The notes under the pieces are model-generated. The model was not told the origin of the DNA and made no database searches. It saw only the letters and a program-made list of their open reading frames with translations. The position numbers were made by a program, and so were the translations under genes. A stretch of 64,000 bases of DNA from Brugia malayi (taxonomy: Eukaryota > Nematoda > Chromadorea > Rhabditida > Onchocercidae). This document shows, piece by piece, positions 1 to 14,900 of the stretch (positions within the stretch are counted from its first letter, which is position 1; each line of letters opens with the position of its first letter). The stretch covers positions 1,557,501 through 1,621,500 of the forward strand of contig NW_025062476.1 of the NCBI RefSeq assembly GCF_000002995.4. Direction: 5' to 3'.

Positions 1-1597
<1,597 letters not shown>

Positions 1598-3128
1598 AAT
1601 GTAATTACATTTTTGTTTTATTTCATTTTCATCTTTAACAAATAAATGAGAGCTTTTTTCTCATAATGTTCCAAATTTATCAAAATTTATTATTCAAAAT
1701 CATAAAGTAATATCATATCAGATCATATCAGATTAGATCAGATCAGATCAGATCATGTCACCTTATGTCATATCATTAAAAATTTTCTGCAGGTAAAATG
1801 GTTCTGGAAGAATTGCGCCAAAAAAAAAAAAAAAAAAAGAGAAAAAAGAGCGAAAATTTCTCACAAATTATCTGTTCATGTTTAAATTTATCTTCCTAAA
1901 CTATCAGTGATTCTTTTCCATATGTAAACAATTCTATCTACATAATTTCTTGCAAATTTTTAGCAATTTTTCGAAATTTAAATTAATCAACAATTGATAA
2001 TGTTTTTCATTTATTTTAATAATTTCAATGAATAAATAATTTAATCATTATAATGTCGTCTGTTGTTCAAATGACTTCATAATAATTTTACTTTTTACAT
2101 TTTACTGTTTACATCAATTTTTTTTTTTTTTTTTTGACATTTTACTGTTTCACTTTTTTTTTTTTTTTTTTTCAATTTCAATTAATTTTAAATCAAACAT
2201 TTATTCTTACTGAAGTAAATTAAACCTGTTTTGAAAACAAAAATTGAATTAATACCATTTCTTGCATTTTATCTCTTTTTTTATTTTTTTGCAAAAACCA
2301 ATGAAAATAATATCAAAATATAAACAATGTATAGTTTATCAATTCATTAATCTAAAAGCAAAAGTATCTTTATGAATTTTATTATATTCAAATTAAATTT
2401 AAAAATTATTATCACGAATAATACTCTTTCATTAATATTCATATGATTTCACTATATATAACACTTATTTGCTATAATAATCGTAATAAAATCCTAAATT
2501 TCGATTAGATTTACATTAGAATTTGGGACAATCAATAGTTCAACAAACTTCAAAGAATTATTATCAAATGACTATCAAAAATAATTATACCTCTAAATAC
2601 AATTATTATTAATATCAAATCTTTATTTTAAAAATTTAAAAAAAAAAAAAATTGTCATTTAAAAACATCAATGCTAAAAAAATTTGTTGCACAGTTTAAC
2701 TTTTTGAAATAAATTATTGCAATTTTAAGTTTCATTTTTTAACAAATTTTTCAGAAACTCATTTTATAAGCATTTGCGATTTTAAAATTAATCTTTGAAA
2801 AAAAAAAAAAACATTTTGTAACATATTTAAAACTAAATGCAATGCATTCAAATAAGAGATAGATATATAAAAAAGAAGTTGTAAATAAAATTTTGACGCC
2901 ATTTATTTCTTTTTTTTTCTTTTCTTACTTTTAATAATTTTATGTTTGATTTCTTTGACATTTATTACTTATTAATTAAGCTTATTGTTTATCAGAATGT
3001 TTTTTTAACTATTTTATAAATATTCTAAATTACTTTTACAACCACAAAACAAATCTATCAATTTAGATATTTACTATTGTTTTTTTACAAAAAGTTCACT
3101 TTGCATTTATACTTCATTTTTAAAATCT

Positions 3129-3308
3129 CATACGATTCCTCTAACTTTAATTAATATTTTTTCACATATTTAAAGAAATAAATACCTGGTAGAAATATTC
3201 CTTTCCAAATTACAATATCATACGATTCCTCTAACTGTAATTAATATTTTTTCACATATTTAAAGAAATAAATACCTGGTAGAAATATTCCTTTCCAAAT
3301 TTCAATAT
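3129..3308. repeat. 90-bp tandem duplication, two copies
   Basis: The segment starting catacgattcctctaact recurs 90 bp later with only a few mismatches (a t/g change after 'taact' and a/t changes at the join). It looks like a recent local duplication in non-coding DNA. Confidence 0.9.
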
Positions 3309-4589
3309 TTTAAAAATATCTTATCTTTTAAATGATTTTTTATCATTTTAAAATCACTTTTATACTATCAAATCTTTCCATTCTTCTATTTCATTACGAT
3401 GCAATCAATATACATACAATATTTGATCATTTTCACGATTAAAATATTAGTTGGTTGATCAATTATTTGATTAACTAATTGTTGTCACAGCTGCAAAGAC
3501 ACATAAAAAAGAAAATAATCGTTTTTTTTTTTTTTTTCTTTTTTCTCTTCCTTTCCTAAAAAAATTATCTTTTTTACTTTCTCCTCAAATATTTGATTAT
3601 TCTCTTTTTCCCTTTTTAATTTTTTCCCTTTTCTAATATTTCAAAAGATATTTCAGTTCAGGTTGGAAAATTTTCTTTCTTCATGTAATCTTCTCATTAA
3701 TACAAACTACACTTTTTTTTTTTTCCTCCATTCTTTTTTAAATATTTATGAAAAAAACTTCTAGAATTTGAAATAATAATAAATTTTCAATTACACTAGA
3801 GATGAATTAATAATGATCAGTTTTGTTTTTTTATACCGGAAATTTCTTAATAACATTGTCAGAAGAAAAAAATAACGAATTATAAATACTAAATTATGAG
3901 ATATAATTTCTTTTTTTTTTTTTTTTTTAACAAAAGTAATCAACCTCTATCATAATAATCCGTTTTTTCATTAATAATTTGATCCAATCTGTACTCCAAA
4001 AAAAAAAATCAATGAATATGTATTTGAGGACAACAAAAAATGACACTGAATAGAATAGAGAGTATGTGTCGATAATTTAATATTGTCAATTAAATTCATG
4101 TAAACAATTCTTTTATAAACAGTAAATAAAAATTTGAACAGTATTGAAAGAAAAAAAAAAAAAAAGAGAAAAGAAAAAAGAAAACAAATTATGCTTAACA
4201 ATACTAATTTAATCACAATTATGCACTGAGTTTTTTATTTTTATTCTAGTATTGTAGTACTTTTCTACCTATTTATCCTTTTACTATATTTTAATTTTAT
4301 AACAGCAAAAAGAGGTAGCAAAGATTAAGAAAAAATGTAAACAATATATGCTAAACAAAGAAGAGAAAGAAAAAGTTTTTGAAAAAAAAAAAAGAAATTA
4401 TTTATTGAAAGAGTAATTTTACATTGAGAGCATTTTTTTTTTTTTATTATGGGCTTCACAAATTTAATAAAATTTTTCACTAACAGTAATAATAATAATA
4501 ATAAAAATCAGAATAGTTTATCAATATAACATACTTTTTTTTTTTTTTTTAACTTTACTTTAATTTAAAAAAAAAAATTCAATATAACA

Positions 4590-4614
4590 CATGCATACAT
4601 ACAGACACGTACGT

Positions 4615-4655
<41 letters not shown>

Positions 4656-4677
4656 TACATACATACATATACATATG
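4590..4677. repeat. CA/CATA microsatellite
   Basis: A run of about 16 CA units preceded by imperfect acgt/acat steps and followed by several ACAT units. Confidence 0.95.
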
Positions 4678-5956
4678 AAGGGATAATACTAGAAAATAAC
4701 ATCCCTAAGTCTGTATAAAATGCCTATGCATAATGATACTTGATGACTAAAGCTTTTCGTATAACTTATTTTGTTTATTTTTTGATTGTAAATCATTGAG
4801 AATCACTCAGTAAACAGAACAGATCAAAATTATCTTAACAGTTAGCTTTACTAAAAAAGAAAAATCAACATACAATCATATAGAAAGACACATACACATT
4901 TGGATTTCCTCATTTGTCGTACTTTTCTTTTTTCTTTTTTTTTTTTTGATTATCAAATTTTGAAAGAAACGATCTCTTGCTACCTTGCTCTTTTTTATAT
5001 GACAAATAAATGCTCAACTAAAATGTTTCCATAAATTTTATAATGCTAAATTACTGGCAATGATAAAAAATGACAGTAATAATAGTGATAGTAATGAAGT
5101 AAATATTAATAACTAAATAATATAATTCATATAACATGTATAATTTTGTATTTACAAAAGAAGAGAGAGAACGAAATTATGCTACTTCTTTTTTTTCTAA
5201 ACATCACTAAAAAAGAAAACAATATTCAATAAAGAAAAAAAAAAAATCCACTTTTATCGTTCAAGAAAAGATAATAATATTTTTGTTGCATCAAAAAAAA
5301 AAAAAAAAAAAAAAAAACTAAATAAGAAAATTATGCTATTAAATTGTCTGGCATAGCTGCTCGGCAAGGTAACAAGAAAGCTCGAACAGTGAGATAGAGG
5401 AGAATAAAATGAATGATGAAAAGAGGAGAATTTAAAAGTCCCATTCATTCTTTACAAATCACATCATATTCCGTAAGATGTTCTACGAAAAAGTGATAGG
5501 TCAAGAATTTTTAAAGCTAATTATAATCTAACCAAATTAAAATCATTCATCAACTATCAAGACAAATTTATTTGAAGAAGTTATTAAACAAATGAACTTT
5601 TGTACCTGTACATCGAGTGAAGATGAAGAAGCAAAACAAAACAAAGAAAAATGACAGTACAAAGTAAGGGAAAACCAATGTTTGGAAAAAATAACGATTA
5701 GATATATCGATTCAATAATATTCCTGGATGAATTTTCCACAATGCTTCACAGAAATGTTTATCATAAGTAACTTTAGTATTTCTTATTTTCGTCCAGCTT
5801 TTTCCATATAAAAATACAAACTTTACTTATTCCAATCTGAAATCAAAACTTCTTTATGTGCAATATTTAATTTAGCATTCTTTCATGATATAATCAAATT
5901 TTCCCTTCCTTCTTGTAATCAAGCGCTTCCATATAACCATACCATTTTTATTCCAC

Positions 5957-8900
5957 TCAGTCAATCGTACTTTTATTGTTAAATGTATCCAGATAATCGA
6001 TGACAGCTTTATAACAGAAAGCATATTGTTCCTAAAACAATAAAGTATCACCGTCAATAATTTGTACTGCTTAATTTTGACTTCTATTTTAAAAGAAATC
6101 TTCATAGATTCAAGAAATTGCGATAAATAGTGTTATGGTATTTTTGCATTATTATCCCAATCAACCATATTTTGCCAGATAATACTTCAAAAAAAAAAAA
6201 AGAATGGAGCATAAAAATTGCTGTAATAAGCTTTCACTCTTGCTTTAAAAAAGTAGATAAAATTCATAATCAGGGTTTTCAAAAAAAAAAAAAAAAAAAC
6301 ATACAAAGTTTGTGAACATAAGTGGTCGCTTTTGCTGCAAACTTCGAACAGTTTGAAATACATCGATACGATTTTCTGCTTTAAGTCTTTCAAGCAATAA
6401 TGACACACAACAGTAAAGACCCGTTTTTAATGATCCATCTCTTGAATGAAATGAAAAAAAAAATAACAATTGAAACATTCTAATTATTGGAACAATTTAT
6501 TTATTATTAAAATCTATCGAACTAGTGAGTAAACAATTAAGCAAGAAATTTGACACAGACAAGAATTTATCTTCTGAATTATCAAAAATAAAGCATCGAT
6601 AAAAAAAAAAAACCTTGAATGCAGTATAATTGGACCTGCTTCTTGATGATCACTTTGTAAGGAAAGCACTCGACTTATTAAATCAATTATTGATTCAGTT
6701 GATTCGGGCAGTACTTTGTCTGCTGGCCAACATAAGTAAGCATACTGTATTATTTCGCGATATGTTTTTTCCTGGAAAGATTTGTTTCCTTTTTCCTTTT
6801 TTTTTGTCGTAAATGACGAAGATTTTAATTCGAAAAATTTTAACAAATTTTTGAGACAGCGATTTTCTCAATACCAAAAAAGAAAACATAAATTTATTGA
6901 AGACAAATTTTTAAAAAAAATCCAAATGTTAAAGCTATTAGAAACACATAAAAAAATATATAGGTAGAATCAATACTATTCAAAAACTTGGATTTGGTTA
7001 ATGATAACAGCTTTGAAAACTTCAAGAAAATTGCGAAAAAAGAAAAATGCGAACTTTTGTAAATTTGTATGTAAACTTTCTAAGTGCAAATGTTGAGAAC
7101 AATTCTTCTCCAATTAGTTTGATTGATACTTCACCATCGCGTCCGAAAGTTTTTATACATCCTACTTCACTCGGCCAATACTAAAATTTGAAACACATTA
7201 AAAAAAAAGAAAAAAAAAAAAAAAAAAGGCGCAAAGATTTGTTTTATTCCTTTCTCAACTTCCAAACTGTTTATACTTCAAGAGCATTTTCATTAAAATA
7301 AATCCAAACAATGGATAACTTACTTTTTCAGCTGGCATAAATTCAGATTCAGATGACAACATCACAACAGCTCGTGAATTTTGCTCACCAATCATACACC
7401 AAAAATCATAACATGTTTGCTCATCTAATGGATCCTGAGCTAGGATATATGGATAAAAATAACCCTGAAATCAGTAATAAACATTTGCACAATACATAAA
7501 AACTATATCTTCTTTATAGTGGTAAAGGAATACAAAATAAAAAAAAAAAAAACAAATGTTTGAAATTTCTCGAACTTACCACCTTTACGATAGTCACACA
7601 TACTTTCACCACTTAAGTCTTACTTAAAATTGTTCGAAAATCATAAAACACAGTAACCTTAACTAAAGAAGCATTAATATAAGTTGAATCGTTAACACTT
7701 CCAATAATAACTGGCAAAACGATACGGCAATGATCGAATGGAACAGCATTCTCAACACGATTTTTTCTTAAATTCTCTGGTTTGTGCGCAAAATTACATG
7801 TTCGCCGTGGTTCAAGTGTACGCTCCAGTCGCTAAATAAATTAAAAATGAAATCTATAACTTTTTGCAAAGTAGGTTGTCAAACAATAGTTTTCACAAAT
7901 CTTATAATTTTATACTTTCTAATTTTCCTTATTTAATTCTACATTTGTAATATAAAGTATAACTTTTTTTATAACACATTTTTCTTTCTTTAAAATATAT
8001 TTATAATACCAAGCATAACCTATTACAATCATGATCAACATTGCTGATTAATTATAGCATGTTGAATGAATGTTACCGATCTAGAAATTCGATGCAAATC
8101 CAAATACCTTATATTCAGCTTGCATTGCAGTTGGTACTTTCTCGGTAATACAGGTATCATTGTTAACCTGGTGCAACTTTTGAGTTGGTCGTTTTAAAAC
8201 AGCAGTAAATGCTGATCGATTAGTTGACGATTGATGTTCACGAAGCTGTGGCTCATTTAATTTACGATAATGTTCACGAAATTGACTCACTTCAATATCA
8301 GTTTCTCCAAACATATACCATTCAGCTAATGCTTTGTAAATAAAAAGATACTGCTCCTAAAATATATTTTCTTTTTATCCATGAGAAAAATCAAAAGTAT
8401 TTCGACAAAAATTTTATCATTCTCATTATTTACTATATTTAATGATGTAGAAAAAAAAAAAAAAAAAAAAGGTGCAAAATTTGTTGAATAATAAAGCAAT
8501 AAAAATAAAAAAATATATATTCTTAACTCTAGCAAACATTTAGAAAATATTACAATGTAATTAATAGCAAATAGAAACTTACAGCATTCTGAACCATAGT
8601 ATTTCGTTGCTTTCTCATTTCTGACACAAAACCAAACACATCTGCTTTACCTTCCTCTATACATTGATCTAATAAACTATCAATTGCAATAAAAGTACCT
8701 GTACGACCAACACCAGCACTGCAATAACATATTTAGCTTGTTATGATTTTTTAAAACATCAAAGAATTTCTAAGCTCAAATATGAAATGAATTATAATAT
8801 GAAATGATAATGTAATCTATGATATAATACCATATATGATTAGACTGCTCTTTTGTAATTATAATCAGACAAAAACAAATGTTTCTAATTTAATATACCT

Positions 8901-11900
8901 GCAATGAACAACAACAGGACCATGGATATAATTATCCAATTTACGCAATTTTGATAAAAAGCGTAGCAAACCAGTGGTACATTCAGGTGCTTGTAAATCA
9001 TTCCATGAGGTATAGTGATATTGTACAACATGACGAACTTCTGTAAATAATATTTTCTTTTTCTTTTTTTTTTTATATTCCTAACAAGAATCATTTCTTC
9101 GTTGATAAAATCTGTAAACTGACAATTTTTCAAGAACACAAATATGATCGGTTAAATGTGATGTAAAAAAAAAAAAAAAAAAAAAAAAACAACAATAAAA
9201 ACTTTTGTATTGAATTATAGAACGTCACCAAAAACATTTTGTAAAAAATTGCCTGATTTCATAGAGAAAACAATCTAAACTACCTGGAGTTTTAGTAACA
9301 AATTCCGTTTCTGCATGAATATCATTCAATTGTGTATTACTATAGCTACATCGTGAATTTCTTTTTGAATTCGAAGATACTTCATTAAGAATAGAATCAA
9401 CTGAACCATGCGTTGATGATGAACGAGACCTGAAAATTTCAGTCAATAACAATAAAGAAATAAAAAAAAAGTGATGACTTGCAAAATAATTGATAGTCTA
9501 CAGTTATCTTTAAACTAGAGTAATTCATTAAAATAGCTAGCTTACTTCATATTCACAATAACTGCAGAAGGATCGGCAACTGTATCACCAGTTATACTTG
9601 GAATTTCATATGAAATGATCGCAGGACTACCAGAGAGAGAACCATTTGCTACCGTTGGTTGAATACGACGTACTTCAAAATTGCGTATAGCATAATCAGA
9701 ATAGTAAATCGAATCAACTGGACGAACTTCTAATTTATCATATGCTTTTGGCCCATCATCTGGCCAGTATTTCGCACATTGACACTAAAATTAACAAAAC
9801 TATTAGACACATTTTTGTTTGATACAGTAAGCAATCAATCGTATACTAAGCTTTAGAATTCTGAACTAAGCTTTAAAATTCTGAAATGTAACAAATTTTA
9901 GAAAACATTGAAAAATTCAAAATTTGAAAAAAAAAAAAAAAATAATGAAATCACAAACTCGATTTCTTTCGTAGAGATTAGCAACCATGACTATAACTCG
10001 TACTTTATGCTCCCAAATCATACGCCAAAAATCATCCGTACTAGCATCTAGCGGACCTTGCGATGCAATGAACATTTTGCGACCTCTGTATCCCTAAAAA
10101 AAAAAGAAAAAAAAATAAGTGAAAACAAAACTTAGCAAATTGGTTTACACATGAAGAATAATATGTCATTTTTAAACAAAAGAAAAACACAACATCACAA
10201 TCTAATGCAACACTGATAATTGTATTTTATTTTTTTTACAACAACTCAGTATGATTAAATAAATTAAAATATCATGAAAAGACTAACTAGCTGTGTCAAC
10301 AAAACGCAAAAAATTACACTAAAAATAAAATTAACAAAACAGTTAGAGAAAAAAGAAAAATGAAATAAGAATTGATTAGTACTAGCATGGTAACCTTGAC
10401 AAAATTAGCGTTGATATAATCAGTTGATGGATCATTTCCAATAATTGGTAATTTGACACGTGTAGCATCGAATGCCTTTACATCATTGTAACGATTTTTA
10501 TGGGCATTCTCGAGACGTTCCGAAGCACTCGATTCCATTGAACGATAATTTGGCAAAGCCTATAGAAAAAAAAAAAAAAAAAAAAGAAATACTAAATAAT
10601 ATGAAAATGATAGAAAGATGGAATGCAAATAAAGAAAGGAGAAAAGAACTGTTAAGAGTAATAGAAAACAAACTGATATTATAACAAGTGATAAGATCAT
10701 ATTTCCCAAATAATTTTATAAAAAAGCGTAGAAAAAAAAAAAAAAAAAAAATAGTCAAACTATATTAAACATACATCAAATTCAGAGATGCATAAGTAAT
10801 TGCTATCACGACGTCGAATAGTATATTCTTCGGGTAGATCATCAACGAGTGTTGCATGAAAATGAGGCTTTAGAAGTATACGATCCTTACTCATCGGACA
10901 TAATTGCTTTATCATCCCACGTCTTAAAGCGTAACAGAGTGAAAGAAAAATAAAATAAATAAAAATAAGAAAACAATTTTCTGCCGTATCATTAAATATT
11001 CCTAACATAAAGTTCCATATAAGCATCCTCATATTGCAAATTTATAAAATAATAGTAATTGTTGTTTATTACAAAATTCAAAGATATCATTAGTGACGAA
11101 TTATGATCACGGAAGTTCAATCATATATGTGAACTACTAGCTTAAAGATAATTTTCATAGAAATAAAGTTACAAACTGTACACATCAAAAAACGTTTCAA
11201 ATATGTCATATTTAAAAGCATCAAAGTGAAGAAAATACCTGTGCAAAATATAGGTAACAAATGAAGAGACTAGCATGATGAATAAAACCAAAGAAAGCAC
11301 GCTGAACAGTACTGTCATCCATGATTGGGCCCATTGCTCTGCAATTAATTATTTTAGCAATCATTCATTAACAGATCAATTGTTTTTGAGGAAAAAATCA
11401 CCCCTTTTAATTTCGAAAAATTAATATGGATGACTAATGTCGACAAAAACTGAAGTTATACAACTTCTATTTTATTTTTTCTTACAATGCTACCGTTGAC
11501 AGTATCAAAAGTATTTAATTATTTCTAAAATCTTCAGTATTAAACCTATTAATTTCTGTTATTGGAAGCAGTAGTCAAAGTTCAAATTTAACCAATAGAA
11601 TTCAGAGATAATGATTTCTTACTTAATTAAAACTAAGCTAAGGAACAAATCATCGCTCAATTCTCTAAGAAATTTTACTTATAAACAATGCATTTAAAAT
11701 ATATACCATCAAAAGCTTCCAAGATTACAGGTTTAAAATATCCGCTAAAGCCATATGCTGGACCACTAACAATTAACTGCCGTGATGGTCGAAAATGACG
11801 TGGAAGTTCCGAATTCTCACGATAACTAAACCAACGACTTCGATCCAAAAATCTTTTTTCTATGTTCTGATGCAATCGCCTCCTAAAAAAAAAAAAATTA

Positions 11901-14900
11901 CTGATCTATATCATAAAAATACAAATACTATTTAATGTATATACTAAATTTTACATACCACTCAATGATAAATAAAAAATTATAAGCAGAAAATTTAAGT
12001 CTAAGTAGAAACAAAAAAAAAAAAAAAAAAAAAAGAAATAATGATGTGTTTTATGCAACAATAATTGTCAAGTATAAGGAAAAAAAAAAAAAAAAAAAGC
12101 AACTTTATAAATTGAAGACATGAAATTTACCGTTTTCTTTTTATGAAAAAAAGATCATTATGTCGAAATGAATCACTACGTGAAGCATAATCACGATCAA
12201 CACGTGCAATTAAGAAACCCGTATATTTTAGACCAGGCTTCAATGCTGGATCCTCCGGTCGATGACGACTCAAATATCTATAAATGGCTATGCAGAAAAA
12301 AAAAAAAAAAAAAACATTTTGATAAATATTTTGCTCATAAATATTATTAATGTGGAAGTTGAATAATTTTAGTAAGAATTAACAGAAAAAAAAGCAAAAC
12401 ATTTCCAAAATTTACAACGTTTTTATTGGAAAAGAAGAGATTAGAGGATTGATAAATGTTATCATTATTACAATTTCTATTATATGACATACAAAACATT
12501 GCAGGGTTCTACACCAGCTGTAGTATTACCATCACCAATAAGTGTTCTTTTCGGATACTGCATATAACTTTCTGCGATATATGCAAAGTAACGTTTTTGT
12601 TTCGTTTCCTGAAATTTTTTTTTAAAGTTTTTCTTTATACGATTATTTCCTCCACATGTTGCTCATAGATATTATCATATAAATTTTTTTTTGAATACTT
12701 TAAGCAAAAATTAACAGAAAGATAGCAAAAAAACATATTTCCGAATTTAAAAGAAGAGATTGGAGGATTGCTTATATTTCATCCGAAAAAAGTTTAAATA
12801 TGTATCACAATCTTGCAATCACTTGACCTAAACAAGCTGCTAGAAACAACTAGGAAAAACCTACACTAAAGACAGAAAAGAAAAAAAAAAATAATCGTAT
12901 ATTAGTAATACTAAAGTACAGTGATGTATTAAAACTACGAAAAAAAAAGTAGACAAATTACTTGTTTTAGCTGTTCACTCTGTAAATTATTGCCCATTGC
13001 TTTCAGGAATGTGTCAACAATAAGTGAATCAGGTGCCGGCAAACTCTCAATAACAACATCTGGTGCAAGCGGAACAATTGCAACGTAGTAACATCTATAA
13101 AATGAGAATGGGAAAATTTACTCAGATTTGTTAAAATTTATTGCAAAGTTAAAAATAGCTGCTTGAAGGCTTCCATGTCTTTTTTGCATAAAGAAAAATC
13201 GCTCTAAAATTAAACAAATAAAATAATTTAAAGAGCAAAGTATATATATACATACCAAAATTAGTATAATGGATAAAATTTTGCATAAAAGCTAGTTCTA
13301 GTTTTCATTTATTAATATTTCATTTCGATGAGATGTGAAATTACTAAAAATTGAATAACAGCAAACTGAAATGTCTAAAATATCATAGTCATTTATGAAT
13401 TAAAAATCACTTACGCTACAGGGCCGTTAACTTCATCCGGTTCGCTATTAAATGTCAAACCAAATACTGTCCCATTTTGCGACATTGAAGCTGGAGCATC
13501 GACGGCATCAGGTTGCGCAAAATCTGTTATACATTGCTCAGAAAATGTTGCATTTTCACTTCGACCAGCTCCATTCTCAGCCCATACGAATGCAGTATAA
13601 TTTCGATTCGGCTGTAAGTTAAATATTTGGAATGAAATCCTAAAAAACTTTCAAATTATGAACTCCAGATATTCCCAAAAATTTAGTAAAGGCAAAAAAA
13701 AAAAAGCCTGGCTCAAAAAAAAAAATTTTATTAATGTAACTAATTTTTTTTTTTTTTTTAAACAATCTGTTAATTAAGATTTTATTCCCAAATTATATGC
13801 ATAAAAAACAAAAAAAAATTGAATACTTTTAATGGTCCAAAACGACATGAATAAAAATCTGCAATAGCATCAGCACTCGTATAGCTACTATCATTATTAT
13901 TGTAATTAGCACACTGATTTTTCTCTTCTGCTGGAAAATCATCATTTGATAAAATTCCACCGGGCGAAACATGTCGTATTTGACCTCGTACTGTTACCTG
14001 TTAAAATGTGATATTCAAACAAATTTTCAACATTTCCACTATTTAAACTAAGATAATATGATGTAGCTACAGGAAAGATGATTTTATTCAATATGAAAAT
14101 CGATATAAACATACGTAATATTTAGTGATACGTCCATTTGGTGTTTTCGGTGGCATCCATTCAACTTCACAGTACAAACCACCCTGAAGATTGAGAATAC
14201 GTATTTCACCCAGTGTTGGTGGTTCTGGAGCTAAAATACACAGAGAAAAAAAAAAGTGATATTGTAAAAATTTATCAAATTTAAAAAATGAAACTGAGAT
14301 AACTTTAGATGCTATATACGATGGTTTTTTTTTTTTTTTTTCTATCCATCTTTTACTGTTAGTTAAGAGAAAGTACTGTAAGAATTAAAATTATAAAATT
14401 TTTTTCTGTAAATTTCAATGAAGGATATGACTTTCTTTTTTTTTTTTAAACTAGTGTGAATAAATTACAGTTGACATTTTCCAATCAAAAAAATTGATAA
14501 CTTTTAATATGTCAAGTTTTATAGCTTAAAATATTCTCATCACATATTAATCACACGAATGCATTCATTTCTAATATTTCACTAAAATTACCGCTTTCAG
14601 ATGTTGTAAAATGTTCGGTTATTTTGAATGGTTCATTTTGACCATCAAACACTGATATGAATAATGTATACGGCGTTGCTGGTAACAATTCTCCAATGAC
14701 CACACCAGATTTTGCATTTATATCTGACCATACCTCTACTCCATCTGTTCGTCGCATTAATCTACAATATCATTAAAAGACTTATACTAATTTATTTTAA
14801 AATTTTACTTAGTTGAACAATTTCAATAAAATAAATTCCAATTAGATTTTCATTCAGTGCAAAAAATGCAATAATATCTTTTCTACTTTCACTTTAACAT

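Larger units (their letters stand above)
1598..5956. other. Convergent intergenic region between cdd and the receptor phosphatase gene
   Basis: This 4.3 kb holds the 3' ends of two converging genes. It is AT-rich, broken by many A and T runs of 10 to 24, and shows no ORF with domain character; the short ORFs present run through homopolymers. It contains a 90-bp two-copy tandem duplication (3129-3308), a short GATCA repeat near 1730-1755 and a CA/CATA microsatellite (4590-4677). The 3'UTR of the minus-strand gene must lie at the high-coordinate end. Confidence 0.7.

Noticed and set aside
4616..4677. Possible telomere or satellite
   Set aside because: Simple CA/CATA microsatellite.
5872..6105. 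Minus-strand ORF of 77 codons at the 3' end of the phosphatase gene
   Set aside because: Wrong frame. The true last exon (5957-6031) is in another frame and gives the expected phosphatase C-terminus, [14 protein letters not shown].
8583..9040. LAR/PTP-3 as the identity of the receptor phosphatase
   Set aside because: Only one Ig domain, about three FN3 domains and a D2 lacking its Cys; LAR-type proteins have three Igs, more FN3 domains and a Cys-containing D2.
12168..12350. Plus-strand ORF of 60 codons
   Set aside because: Shadow of the minus-strand exon 12131-12277.
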